Source: Lithobates sylvaticus
Taxonomy: Eukaryota; Chordata; Amphibia; Anura; Ranidae
DNA length: 64,000 nt
Direction: 5' to 3'
NCBI GenBank assembly: GCA_028564925.1
Contig: CM053028.1
Coordinates: 367,517,012 to 367,581,011, forward strand
A program made the translations under genes and the position numbers. The first letter of the stretch is position 1; the number at the start of each line of letters is the position of its first letter. Under the pieces are notes generated by a model. The model was given only the letters and a program-made list of their open reading frames with translations. It was not told where the DNA came from and searched no databases. Shown piece by piece: positions 1 to 10,680 of this stretch.

Positions 1-78
1 ACGTACAGCTAAGGCAATTCGCGCAGGAGAGCCAACCTGCCGTCATGTAACGACAGTGGCTGGTCGGCAAGCAGTTAA
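1..78 (-). mobile_element. Terminal end of a TTAA-bounded (piggyBac-like) non-autonomous element, cut by the window edge
   Basis: Read on the minus strand this begins TTAA followed by CTGCTTGCCGACC, which closely matches the starts of the elements at 1160, 10681 and 14481. Only the terminal 78 bases lie in the window, so the other end is not visible. TTAA target sites are typical of piggyBac transposons. No transposase is seen, so the superfamily is inferred from the end sequence and TTAA alone. Confidence 0.6.
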
Positions 79-633
79 TATATATATATTTTTTTTTTCA
101 ATTTTTTTTTAACACACTGTGACCAGAGCAATACAGTGGGGGAGCAAGGTTGGTGGAGAAAAAATATGGCATGTCTTAGAAAAGGATCAAGGTCTGCTTT
201 ACCTGCACTTATATATCCATGCAGACTATTGACAACTTGCAGAACTACAATTAAAAAAAAAATAGTTTTGAACCATAAAAAACAATAGTAAAAGGGTCTT
301 TCTGATACACCTAATACGATAACAAAACACATCTGAATGACATAGGCATGTAGCAACATAGGTAGGTAGCAACACTTTCTATTGTGCGTGTTGTATGGTA
401 TAAAATAGACTATGTATACATTTAGAGTGTTTTTAATTTATTTGTTTTAACAGCATAGCATGTACAGTAGAAGAACAGTAGTAGTGAATAAAATTGCTTA
501 CGGTTGTTTATCAAATTATCATATTTAAATAGCTTTAAAGAGGGCCATATATAAACATAAACTGAAGGCTATGCAAATATAAAAGCCACACAATAATATG
601 CTCTGTAATCATTTATATTTTTCCTAAACGTAT
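79..633. other. AT-rich stretch without a recognised gene
   Basis: It holds a short TA tract and poly-T runs. The phrase around 113-135 (GTGACCAGAGCAATACAGT) recurs at 49179-49197 inside another TTAA-type element, so part of this is probably decayed element interior. No open frame looks coding. Confidence 0.4.
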
Positions 634-930
634 TTAAAGTGGAATTCAAGCCTAACACTAACTACTTTTAAAAATGTTCCCTATCCCCTCCTTCTACCTA
701 TCCTGCCTAGCCTGTAAAAAAAAAAAAGTTCTGTGCACTTACCTTTTTTTAGTCTGGTCATGTGATCCTGCAGCCCCCCAGGATCACATTTTTGGACTAA
801 GCAGACTAAAAAAAAAAAGTACACACATCTTTTTTACACAGGGTAGACATGGATGGTTAGAGGGGGGGGGGGGGGAGACGACGACGAAATTGTTAAGAAT
901 AGTTAGGGTTAGACTTAAGTTCCACTTTAA
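634..930. mobile_element. TTAA-bounded MITE, about 300 bp, AGTGGAA-ended family
   Basis: The ends are inverted: TTAA then AGTGGAATTCAAGCCTAAC on the left, and the reverse complement of AGTGGAACTTAAGTCTAAC before TTAA on the right. The duplicated TTAA is the target site. No coding capacity is seen; the interior is poly-A, poly-G and a short inverted repeat around GTGATCCTGCAG. It belongs to the same broad end-type as copies at 13925, 24081, 35927 and 54923. The piggyBac-like label is inferred from TTAA and the terminal inverted repeats. Confidence 0.75.
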
Positions 931-1159
931 ATGCAGACAGTGTAAGTACTTGAATTTGACCTGGTACCAGCCTCTTGCAGACCCTGTATAGCAGGGCTGG
1001 AATGTGATTGGAAGGGTAAGCACAAGGAGCCAATCAGTTTGAGTGCTGGTAAGAATCATGCCGATAGGAGGAGAATGTGCTCATCACTGATACTTCTCTT
1101 TTCACTGTCCAGGCTGGGGGGCAGGGGTCCAGGATGACCTGGGCTCAGAGGAAGTAGGT

Positions 1160-2164
1160 TTAACCACTTGCCGACCAGCGCACGACGATATACGTCGACA
1201 GAATGGCACGTACAGGCAGGAGGGCGTATATATACGTCCCTCCTTTAGCCTGCCCGTGCCATCGGGAGCGCGCCGGGAGCGGCGCGCTCCCGCGCCGGTC
1301 GGGACCCCCGTGAGTCCGATCGCGGTCCCCGCGGACTCGATCGCCGCGGGGACCCCCGCGATCGTCTCACGGGGCGGCTGAACGGGGAGATGCCGAGATA
1401 AACAGCATCTCCCCGTTCTGCCTAGCAACTAGTGACGCCGATCTCTGCTCCCTGTGATTGGAGCAGAGATCAGCATTCACTAGCTGACAGCCACGCCCCC
1501 CCACAGTAAAAAACACACCCCTAGGCATACTTAACCATTACACTGCCCCCTTGTGGTTAACCCCTTCACTGCCAGTGTCATTTATACAGAAATCAATGCA
1601 TTTAAATGCATTAATTGCTGTAAAAATGACAATGGTCCCAAAAATGTGTCAAAAATGTCCGATGTGTCCGCCATAATGTCGCAGTCACAAAAAAAATCGC
1701 AGATCTCCGCCATTAATAATAAAAAAAAAATATTAATAAAAATGCTATAAAACTATCCCCTATCTTGTAAACGCTATAACTTCTGCGCAAACCGATCAAT
1801 AATCGCTTATTGCGATTTTTTTACCAAAAATATGTAGAAGAATACGTATCGGCCTAAACTGAGGAAAAAAAATGTTTTTTTTATATATTTTTTGGGGATA
1901 TTTATTATAGCAAAAAAATAAAAAATAATGCATTTTTTTCAAAATTGTCGCTCTATTTTTGTTTATAGCGCAAAAAATTAAAACCGCAGGGGCGATCAAA
2001 TACCACCAAAAGAAAGCTCTATTTATGGGAAAAAAAGGACGTCAATTTTGTTTGGGAGCCACGTCGCACGACCGCGCAATTGTCAGTTAAAGCGACGCAG
2101 TGCCGAATCGCAAAAAGGGGCCTGGTCCTTTGGCTGCAAATTGGTCCGGTCTGAAAGTGGTTAA
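1160..2164. mobile_element. TTAA-bounded non-autonomous element, CCACTTGCCGACC family (about 1.0 kb)
   Basis: It begins TTAACCACTTGCCGACC and ends CTGAAAGTGGTTAA, giving short inverted termini CCACTT/AAGTGG inside a duplicated TTAA. The left third is GC-rich with self-complementary runs; the right two thirds are AT-rich. The interior phrases near 1980-2040 (ACCACCAAAAGAAAGCTC) recur near 15255, showing that this and 14481-15422 are one family. No transposase is present, so it would depend on an enzyme supplied elsewhere. Confidence 0.8.
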
Positions 2165-2515
2165 TAATGCTGGCTATCAGACTGTGGACATTTAGCAGCA
2201 GAACTATGGAGAGAAATCTCTAGCTTTAAAGTGGATGTAAGCCTCATTCATGAAATCGGACCTAGGCACATATATCTGCTGTGTTTACTTAGCTCTCTCC
2301 AAAGTACTAAGTCCCACGCCTTTTTGCGGCTTCATTCCTCTGTAATAAGCATGAGAATTTGTGACAAGTTCTCCAACACAGGAGAAAAAAACTGGAAATT
2401 TGTGTTGGGGTGGGTACATAGAGATAGATTAGCAAAGAGCTTGTCTATTCACAGCATAGCTCTGCATCTTTCTTCATTCCTCTACCTATGTGGAGGGGGG
2501 TGTGCCTTTCCTCTA

Positions 2516-3377
2516 GGGATGAGCCCGATGTTCGCCTGTTCGCAGAACAGCGACCAATATGCTGTGTTCACGGCAAATTCGAAAGCTGACGGAATACCGT
2601 TAAAGTCTATGGGACACGAACATGAAAAATCAAAAGTGTTAATTTTAAAGGCTTATATGCAAGTTATTGTCATAAAAAGTGTTTGGGGACCTGGGTCCTG
2701 CCCCAGGGGACATGTATCAATGCAAAAACGGCCATTTTTTCAGGAGCAGTGATTTTTTTAATGCTTAAAGTGAAACATTAAAAATTAAATATTCCTTTAA
2801 ATATTGTGCCTGGGGGGTGTCTATAGTATGCCTGTAAAGTGGCGCATTTTTCCTGTGTTTAGAACAGTACCACAGAAAAATTACATTTCTAAAGGAAACA
2901 TTGTCATTTAAAACTGATGGCGGCTGTAATGAATTGTCGGGTCTCGGCAATATAGACAAAACTCATTGAAAAAAAGAGCATGGGATCCCCCGAATCCATT
3001 ACCAGGCCCTTTGGGTCTGGTATGAATATTAAGGGGAACCCCGAACCAAAATGTAAAAATAAATTGCGTGGGGGTCCCCCTAAAATCCATGCCAGGCCCT
3101 TCGGGTCTGATATGGAAATTAAGGGGAACATTGGGCCAAATGAAAAAAAAAAAAAATGGCGTAGGTTTCCCCCCCCCCCCAAAATCCATACCAGACCCTT
3201 CATCCATACCAGACCCGCAAACACTTTTTATGGCAATAACTTGCATATAAGCCTTTAAAATTAGCACTTTTGATTATTCATGTTCGTGTCCCATAGACTT
3301 TAACGGTGTTCGTGTGTTCTTCCAATTTTTCTGCCAAGTTCTGCTGCGAACCGAACCGGGGGGTTTTCTGCTCCTCC
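2516..3377 (+). mobile_element. Short copy of the GGGATGAGC repeat family
   Basis: The left end is CTA then GGGATGAGCC; the right end is GCTCCTCC then CTA, a weak terminal inverted repeat with a possible 3-bp CTA duplication. The interior has the family marks: a block around 2690-2730 (GGGGACATGTATCAATG) and blocks reading CCATACCAGACCC at about 3000, 3090 and 3190. Longer copies lie at 22856, 29083 and, inverted, 56846-60550. The transposon class is unsettled; a 3-bp target duplication would suit PIF/Harbinger. Confidence 0.6.
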
Positions 3378-3384
3378 CTACTTT

Positions 3385-3810
3385 CCTCCAATCAGCTGTC
3401 ACACAGTGTATGCCAAGACTCCACACCCAGTGTTGGAACAGGAAGAAACATTTCTAATACGATATTCACTTTCTAAATAGTGTAGAAAGCGGAAGACAGA
3501 AGACATACAAATAAAACTTATGTAGGGAGATTTGTTTCATCTCTGTGTATCACCTGAGGCTGTTTACTTCACTGGCTATATGTGAGGGTTTATATCCACT
3601 TAAAGGTAAATATTACAGATGCTTTTTTTGTCTTTTAAAGAGAGATTTATTTTATCTTGTTATTTTTGGCTGGCGTTCTGCTTTAATAATGTTTGATAAA
3701 GAGAAATTAAGATAAAGTGAATGTAGCATTTTATTAGGACTCTTAGAACTGGATTTACTATGAAATGCTATAAAACCCTGTTCACTGCTATTGACCCCTG
3801 GACTGAGACT
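3385..3810. other. Non-coding, unclassified
   Basis: AT-rich sequence between two repeats. No open frame, structured RNA or repeat end is recognised. Confidence 0.4.
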
Positions 3811-3941
3811 AGGGTTCCCACCTCATCCCTTTAAACCTGCACACATAATAATTACAATGGTGCCTTATCTGAATTTAATTAGCCTCAGAACCTGTGTAAT
3901 TTATATGTGTTCGGGTTTAAAGAGATGAGGTGGGAACCCTA
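3811..3941. mobile_element. Small foldback MITE with 8-9 bp flanking repeat
   Basis: The left end AGGGTTCCCACCTCATCC is mirrored at the right end by GGATGAGGTGGGAACCCT apart from one base, with TTTAAACC paired further in. The flanks ACTGAGACT and ACTGAGACA match at 8 of 9 positions and look like a target duplication. That size suits hAT (8 bp) or MuDR (9 bp). It carries no coding capacity. Confidence 0.65.
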
Positions 3942-4505
3942 ACTGAGACACATGAATGTTGTTTTATCATTGTTCCATTAAACAGGCAGCCAGCTAACCA
4001 CACACTTTATTGAATGTTATGTTAATTGTTTTACCTACCAAAAGTACTAATAATCCTGTTCAGCAAGATTTGTGATCTAGGTGTCCCTGCCAGACAGCAA
4101 GGCCAGATTGTGCACTTCCTGAGACCTTACTGATCACTAAAATGAGGCCTGGTTGAGGACCTTCCCCACCTATGACTGGGCAATGCAAGGGCAATAATAC
4201 ACCTATGAGAGCATTACTCTGCTGTGTACCCCTCTAGGGAAGCTGTTATGGTTAGATGTACAACAATATGAAATGCCAGGTGCCTGAATCACTTACAGTG
4301 CTGCATCTCCCATTATCAGCATGGGTAAGACAGATACAGCTACACGATCTAGTTCTATGTAAAATACATTGAATTCTCTATTACATTATCCATACCTGGA
4401 TTTAAGAGTGGCTTGTTATATATACCAGGAGTTCATCCTTTCAGGATGAAAATGCTAGTTGCCTTGCTGTCCTGTTGACACATATTTTAACACGAACAAC
4501 ACTAA
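3942..4505. other. Non-coding, unclassified
   Basis: No gene-like frame, RNA gene or repeat terminus was recognised between the two MITEs. Confidence 0.4.
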
Positions 4506-4931
4506 AGCCCCATACACACGGTCGGACTTTTTCATGGATTCTGTCCGATCGGACAAGGTTGTTGAAAAATCAGACCGTGTGTATGCACCATCGGACAGTG
4601 TTCGTCGGTTTGGCCGACGGACAAAGTCTTATCTCCTGCTGGAAAACTTTGCCGTCAACACGGTCCGATCACACCAAATCCGAGCGTGTGTACGCTTGTC
4701 CGACCGGACAAAGTGCTACGCATGCTCAGATCACATTACAAGACCAAAGCTATTGGCTACTAGCCTCTACGTAGTCCCGTCGTAGGCAACAAACGTCACC
4801 ACGTTCAGAATGATCGGATTTTCCGACAACTTTGTCCGATCGTGTGTACGCAAAACCAACATCAGACAAAGTATGACGGACATGGTCCGACGGACCTGGT
4901 CCACGGATTGTCCGCGCGTGTGTATGGGGCT
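4506..4931. mobile_element. PIF/Harbinger-like MITE (GTACACACG-type), TAA target duplication
   Basis: The element runs from AGCCCCATACACACG to CGTGTGTATGGGGCT and is flanked on both sides by TAA. The inner sequence has repeated CGGAC and GTCCGA boxes on both strands, so it can fold back over much of its length. A 3-bp TAA (TWA) duplication is characteristic of PIF/Harbinger transposons. Copies of the same style lie at 12652, 13458, 42223, 57591 and 62865. No transposase is encoded; the reading frames across it are fortuitous. Confidence 0.8.
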
Positions 4932-5264
4932 TAACTGTTACCAGTTAGTGCCTGAATTCTTACACACCTATAAAAACTTCCCAGACTCTAAAAAAAGTCT
5001 AAAAATGTGCTGGGGGCTAAACCTCTGCATGGTCCTTCCTTACCATTCCTGGGATATAGTGGTCTGCTTAGTGACTCAACTAGGAGTTGCTATATTGGCT
5101 GTATCAGTCACCTGATGATAATGATGACCACTAAGTGTTCAGGCAAATGACGATTGACTGGCTGACTCAGAAACATACATTGCACTCCCTATTATGACTT
5201 CTTTGTAAATGTGTATACGTTTAGAAGAACGCATAGGTATAAGTCAAAGCACCCAGGTTCTTTT

Positions 5265-5525
5265 CCAGGTTGGATCTGCGAACAGTAGTAAAGTTCATGT
5301 GCCAGATCTGAACCTCTTTGAAGTCCATGGGAGACGCTTGTTAAAAATCAGTTCTTTCCATTTTCTCGGCTTAAAGGCAAGGAATTGTCAAACATACAGC
5401 ACGGGGAGGTGGGCACTGCTCTGGGGGGCATGGGGGACCAAAGCAAAAACATTATTTTTTAAAGAATTCAGTTTAGCGGGAAGCAGTGACTTTAGTAATG
5501 CTTAAAATGAAACATTAAATTTGCA
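5265..5525. repeat. Diverged fragment of the GGGATGAGC family
   Basis: The segment ending with CAGTGACTTTAGTAATGCTTAAAATGAAACATTAAA parallels 2740-2790 of the clearer copy, and the GTCCATGGGA phrase parallels the AGTCTATGGGA phrase at 2606. No ends are preserved. This is a family-level resemblance read by eye. Confidence 0.4.
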
Positions 5526-5618
5526 AACCTCTGGTGAATACACTGTTCCTGCCTATGTGCAATTTATACAACATACTACAACAACACTAACATTTACAAA
5601 TAAAAAAAGTATGTTTAA

Positions 5619-6565
5619 GGCCCCTTTCACACTTGTGAGACCTGAAAGTCACGCAACTTTGAGATGCGACTTTGAGGCCACTTTGACGTGACTTTAAGCG
5701 ATGCCTGTGTAATCTTGAGGTCTATGGACCTCAAGTCGCATCAATGTTGGACCAAAGTAGTGCAGGGACTACTTTGAAGTCGCACAGATATGAACGGTAC
5801 TCATTGGAAATAATGTTGAAAAACAGGTCCCTCAAAGGGTGGGACTTTAAATGGACGTCAGGCAGTGTTATAGTATAAAAGTAACAAAGTTTATTGTGCA
5901 ATACATAAATTACATCATACAAAACATGAAACCAATGATAAAACTATATTTAGGGAAAAAGATGGAAAAAAAAATGTAATGTGTTTTTCAGCTGCTGGTG
6001 GAATCATTTTATGTTTGGGTTCAGTATTTCCAGCTATATAAAAAGTTTTTTTTCTTTTTTGCTATATATATGTAATGTATATGTGGAATGTACTTATATA
6101 TTCGATAGACTTTTGATGGTACATATTTTATTATCCTCATAGAGTCACAGCTTTTGGAGTGGCTAAGGCCACATGGTCCCTGAGGAAGATCCGCACCATT
6201 TGCATTTGAAACGCGTCGGACATCTTGCTGCCAGCACTCCGTCCTCCTATAGCTGTTATTTTCCATCTTTTCCCCTACATATGGTTTTATCATTGGTTTC
6301 ATGTTTTGTATGATGTAATTTATGTATTGCACAATAAAAGTTGTTACTTTTATACTATAATACTGCCTGACGTCCATTTATAGTCCCACCCTTTGAGGAA
6401 CCTGTTTTTCAACAATGCTTTTTGGGATGGGACACACAGGCAACATAGTCATCTAGATGAGGCAAACCTCTTTTTCATATCCCATTGGAAATAATGTGGT
6501 GCGACTTGTCATGCGACTTTGCAGTCCCAAGTTGCAGGACAAATCGCACAAGTGTGATAGGGGCC
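5619..6565. mobile_element. TAA-flanked MITE (GGCCCCTTTCACACTTGTG ends) carrying a nested insertion
   Basis: The termini GGCCCCTTTCACACTTGTG and CACAAGTGTGATAGGGGCC are inverted and both are flanked by TAA, a PIF/Harbinger-style duplication. The inner sequence repeats GCGACTT boxes. The element is split by a separate 667-bp insertion at 5816-6482, so the outer MITE was there first. It encodes no protein. Confidence 0.75.
5816..6482. mobile_element. Nested inverted-arm insertion flanked by a 14-bp direct repeat
   Basis: The 14 bases CATTGGAAATAATG occur immediately before (5802-5815) and at the end of (6483-6496) this insert. Arms at about 5816-5967 and 6263-6413 are inverted copies of each other and include TTGTGCAATACATAAATTAC. 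Between them is GAGGAAGATCCGCACC then GAAACGCGTCGG, a motif style also seen near 45240. The right arm carries CAATAAAAG. A 14-bp target duplication would suit retroposition better than a cut-and-paste transposon, but I do not recognise the family. Confidence 0.55.
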
Positions 6566-6599
6566 TAAATTGTCAACAAAATTACAGCTGCTTCATTCT

Positions 6600-6780
6600 A
6601 TTTGTAAACACAGCAGTGGGGGGTTTTATTAATCTATAGCAGACCCTTATACCAGATGAGGATCTTGTATAGATGTTAATGGGGACACCCCCACACATGG
6701 CATGGGGGTTCACCATAATTCATATAAGGTCCCTCTGGTATTAATTTTAAGGGGGGGCCCACACAAAGAAAAAAAAATAT
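6600..6780. repeat. Fragment of the GGGATGAGC family next to the retroviral block
   Basis: The phrases AGACCCTTATACCAGATGAGG and GGCATGGGGGTTCACC correspond to the CCATACCAGACCC and GGCGTGGGGGT blocks of the family at 3060, 23270 and 29630. No terminus is present. It directly abuts the integrase end of the retroviral fossil. Confidence 0.45.
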
Positions 6781-6789
6781 GGAATGAAG

Positions 6790-7640
6790 CATACTTACCA
6801 GACTTTTCACGTACACTTCCTGTTGGGAATAAACGTTAATGTCAGAATTTGGGTCTAATGGGGGTAATTCTATAATTGCAGGGATTCCCATTAGAATTTC
6901 AAAAGGGGACAATCCTGTCCTAGAATGGGGGGTGGTTCTTATCTGAAAAAGGACAGAAGGTAAGTGTTCCAACCAACCTTTTAGAGTACCTCCTGTAGCT
7001 TTTTTTAATTTGTCTTTGATGTTCCTGTTCATTCTCTCTACTACTCCTGCACTCTGGGGATGATAGGGAATATGTAGTTTCCATTGCATCCCCAGAGATT
7101 TGGCTACAACTTGGGTCACTGAGGAACTAAATGCGGGTCCTCTGTCGGACCATATGGTTGTGGGTATCCCGAACCTACAGATCCAATAATTTAACAAGCA
7201 TCTCGCTGCTATATTTGCGGTTTCTCCGGTACAGGGAATTGCCTCAACCCAAGCTGACCATTTGTCAACGATTACGCAGAGGCACCTCAAGTTTCCCTTT
7301 TGTTTTGGTAGGTGTGTGAAGTCTATTTGTAAATCTGTTAATGGTCCCAAGGGTGGAGGTAGATGGCCATGTAGGCCATGTCTTTTTCCTTGAACATTGT
7401 TCTGGGCACAAGTTAAGCAGCTTCTAGTTAGAAGCTTAGTTTGTTTTTGTAAATTATTTGTGCAAAAAGATTTTGAATATATATTTACAAGAGGGGCGGG
7501 TCCTATGTGTCCTGGGCCATGGAGGTAGGATAAAATTAGGATACAATTAGCTTCAGGTATACCCAGGATCTTCCCCTCTTTTGTCCAAAGACCTTCAGAG
7601 TCTTTGGTCAAACCTTCATTTGCCCAGAAATGGACATCTG
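6790..7640 (-). pseudogene. pol, integrase domain (fossil)
   Basis: The N-terminal zinc-binding region is seen as LHGPGHIG followed by CLTCAQNN. The catalytic core shows LQIDFTHLP (first D), IWSDRGPAF (second D) and HPQSAGVVERMNRNIKDKL (glutamate). Its C-terminal part continues with RTTPHSRTGLSPFEILMG, a phrase typical of class I retroviruses. The product would join viral DNA to the host chromosome. It ends beside a GGGATGAGC family fragment. Confidence 0.85.
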
Positions 7641-7737
7641 TATCTGTGGCCATTGACTGCATTTGGGCCACAACAGTTTTGAAATCAGGGGATGAGAAGT
7701 GCTCTTTAAAGAAGATTGTGGTAGGGGCTGGTGAATT

Positions 7738-8500
7738 GGGTGAACTGGCAGCAGCCTTTTTTGCTTCTCTGTCTGCGAAAGCATTTCCTTTTGATACTAT
7801 ACTATTGTCTGATGAGTGGGCTTTTACTTTTATAACAGCAACCTTTTTAGGGAGCAGAATTGCTTGCAGTAGATTAAGGATCTGCTCTGAATTAGCTATC
7901 TGTTTGTTGTCTGCTGTTTTAAATCCTCTATTGGCCCATATCACACCAAAATCATGTACCACTCCAAATGCATATCTGCTGTCTGTATAAATGTTGACTT
8001 CCTTGTTTGTGAACAGAATACAGGCTCTGGTCAGAGCTTCTAGTTCTGCTACTTGGGCAGAAACAGGGGCAATGGTTTTGCCTCTAGTACTGTATGTGGC
8101 AGCTGAACTACAGCATAGCCAGTTAAAAATGTAGAGTCAGAGGGACGGGAACAACTACCATCTACAAAAACATTTTCGGCATTTATAATTGGAATGTCAG
8201 AAAGATCAGGTCTTGGTGAAGTGACTTGTTCCACTTTTTCTACACAATTATGTGTGTGATCAGGTTCGTGTGGTAAACGTAACATGGAATGTAGTAAACG
8301 TACAACTGGATTGCTATTCGGAACATATTTAAGTACCAAGTTGTCAGTATTTAACAAAGTGATCTCGTATCCACTGAGTCTTTGGGAAGTCATGTGTTGT
8401 GTATTCATATTCTGTATGAGGTGGGTAACTGAATGAGTGGTGTACAGTGTCATTTTGTGTCCCAATACTATTTTGTTGGCATCCTGTGCAGACATGGCAC
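7738..8500 (-). pseudogene. pol, RNase H region (fossil)
   Basis: VFVDGSCSRPSD near 8170 is the first RNase H motif with its catalytic aspartate, and KVKAHSSDNS followed by GNAFADREAKKAA near 7760-7830 supplies the histidine and final aspartate motifs. In retroviruses this domain removes the RNA template strand. It lies between RT and integrase as expected, and is part of the broken element. Confidence 0.75.
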
Positions 8501-9565
8501 AGGCAGCGACATTCTGAAGACAGGACGGCATGCCCTGGACTTGGATAGGGAGTTTTCTAGATAAATATGACACTGGGCGATACCCTGAGCCATGAGATTG
8601 TGCAAGTACTGCAGCAAAAGATTTTCCTGAAACTACACAGTACAACTGGAAGGCTTTACCATAATCTACCAATCCCAGGGCGGGGGCGGTGGACAAACTC
8701 TTAATAAGAGCATCAAAAGCATTTTTTCTGTCTTCTGTCCAGTCTATCAATTTAGGGGCGTTTGACCCGGCAGCCTCTCGTAGGATACTATCATAATGAG
8801 AACAGTCAGGAATCCACTGGCGGCAATATACAATTGCGCCCAGAAATGACAACAAAGCTGCTTTGTCTTTTGGAGGACTGAGAGCTTGTAAGGCTGCGGC
8901 ACGTTTGGGGGACACTAGCCTGGTTCCCTTGTCCAGAATACATCCTAGGTATTCTACTTGTGGTAGACACCACTGTATTTTCTTCCTTGAGGCTAGGTGG
9001 CCGGCTTCGGCCAGATGTTCTAACAGTAATGTTGAATCGACCGCACAATCTTCAGCAGAACGACTGCACAAGAGCAAGTCGTCCACATACTGTATTAGTA
9101 CCGACCCATGCTCGGAAGTCCAAGACTTGACGGTCTCGTTGAGTACCATGGAGAAGGCGGCGGGGCTGTCTACATACCCTTGCGGTAAACGCGACCAAGT
9201 TAACTGACCCGCGCCGGTCCATGAGAAGGCAAATATAGGCTGAGCCTCTTCGGCAATAGGAATGCTAAAAAATGCGTTTGCCAAATCAATCACTGTGTAG
9301 CATAGGGAATCTGCAGGTATGCATGAAAAAATGAATGTTATATCAGATACCAAGGGCGGGAGGGGTAGTACTTGTTTATTAACTGCCCTTAGATCTTGGA
9401 CTAGCCTCCATTCGCCACTGGTCTTTTTTACGGGGTAAATGGGCGTGTTCCAGGGGCTGATTACTGGTTTCAAAATGCCTAAGCGTATGTATTCTTCAAT
9501 CTGTGGTGCAATTCCATTGGTTTTCTCTGGGGGCAAGGGATACTGTTTGTGGTATTGTGGCTGTG
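8500..9565 (-). pseudogene. pol, reverse transcriptase and connection (fossil)
   Basis: Landmarks in order are SPWNTPIYPVKK, WRLVQDLRAVN, the IDLANAFFSIP segment with the first catalytic aspartate, LPQGYVDSPAAFS and the YVDD box at 9078-9089. These are the fingers and palm motifs of retroviral RT, which copies the RNA genome into DNA. LGCILDKG and FLGAIVYCRQWIPD follow, as expected for the thumb and connection. The family is class I by RT style; assignment to gamma rather than epsilon is uncertain. Confidence 0.85.
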
Positions 9566-9694
9566 CATCTGGACGTAATTGGGGAGTGTAGGGTGTGCAG
9601 TTGATAAATCCTACGCTACCTTTGTTTTCTGCCCAGATTTTGTGAGTCTCTAAAGTAGCGGGCAGTAACATAAAGAATCCTTTATGTGTGTGTC

Positions 9695-10070
9695 GTTTAG
9701 GACCAGTCAGGTCACAGAAAGGGGAACTTGCAGTTAGTGACCCTTCTTTGTCAAATTTAATAGTGATATTTAGACTGGACAACAGGTCCCTTCCCATAAG
9801 GGATACAGGACAGGAGGCCAACACAGCAAAAGACTGATCGCACAAATGTTGCCCCTCGGGAGTGGTTACAGGTAATGGTGGAGTGATGGGATGGGTAACA
9901 GGGGTCCCATTTATACCAATAGAGTTTCCCTCAGTACATTGTGGTGTGTCAAAAATTACATTATTCACTGAACTTGATGAGGCGCCCGTGTCGATCAAGA
10001 AACAGACACGCTGCCCATCAACATTTAATACAACTTGGGGAAGACTCTTCCATGAAAGGTTATAACACAC
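9695..10070 (-). pseudogene. pol, aspartic protease domain (fossil)
   Basis: The segment has the retropepsin active-site motif LIDTGASSS near 9980-10000, followed by a Met-Gly-Arg-Asp-Leu-Leu motif (GRDLLSSL) near 9775, the usual second landmark of retroviral proteases. It overlaps the end of the gag remnant and runs directly into the reverse transcriptase region. It belongs to the retroviral fossil and is not a host gene. Confidence 0.8.
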
Positions 10071-10600
10071 TAGACTGAGGGAAGGGACATACTCTAGGCA
10101 TCCCTATAGGGGGTTTGGCTGCTGGCGGTTTGATGGCCACTGCATAATCTTTTAAACATTTGCTCCATGAGTGATAACAATCTTTCATGTATTGAGGGTC
10201 ATTAGATTTACCCGGGGGGTAGGAATGCTTATGCGTCTGACAAATTTTGCTAACTTTCTTCCAATCTTCCTCTGAACAAGGACCTTGTGGTCCCGGATCA
10301 TGAATACCTAACTGGTGGCATCTTTCCTGGACTTGAGCCCAGAAAGGTTCCACCTGTGGTCCAGGTAGATTGTTTTTAATATATTCATACGGGCATGGGA
10401 TCCCTTTGGGTAATCACTTGTTGTCGAACAATTGGGTAGTCTGCTTGGTCCGTCAAATCAGATGGACTAATGGGACTGTGAAGGTTTACCCTTAGTACTC
10501 GATTTATGGTTCCTTTCTTTGTGGCGGGATATATTCCTCTTACCCCTAATCTACAAGAATAGCCCCCTGGTCTATTGGTTAATAGAACCCACCTATTTTC
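10060..10600 (-). pseudogene. gag remnants of the retroviral fossil
   Basis: Two short open stretches lie directly upstream of pol. One contains CSEEDWKKVSKICQTHKHSYPP, a hydrophilic, tryptophan- and lysine-rich stretch of the type found in retroviral Gag; the other contains ITQRDPMPV. No zinc knuckle (CCHC) is seen. Assignment to gag rests mainly on position before the protease. Together they are far shorter than a usual gag of about 500 codons, so this part is only a remnant. Confidence 0.5.
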
Positions 10601-10680
10601 TATTTTAAAAAAAAAAATATGGGGCCCCCCCCCCCATCCCCACACTCTTTTAAATAGTTTTTTTTATCTGACTGCTGACT

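Larger units (their letters stand above)
6790..10610 (-). mobile_element. Endogenous retrovirus fossil, class I (gamma/epsilon-like), internal region only
   Basis: Reading on the minus strand, the order is gag remnants (about 10600-10060), protease, reverse transcriptase, RNase H and integrase (to about 6790). The order protease-RT-RNase H-integrase and the integrase end segment with HPQSAGVVERMNR are those of class I retroviruses. I see no env, no primer-binding site and no paired LTRs. It is broken: gag is only partly represented and pol is interrupted about once. Long stretches remain open, so it is not very ancient, but without LTRs no age can be computed. Confidence 0.85.

Noticed and set aside
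2231-2752. 173-codon frame on the plus strand
   Set aside because: It crosses the start of a GGGATGAGC element, has no domain and mixes unrelated sequence.
8863-9207. Open frame on the plus strand inside the retroviral block
   Set aside because: It is the antisense shadow of the reverse transcriptase region.
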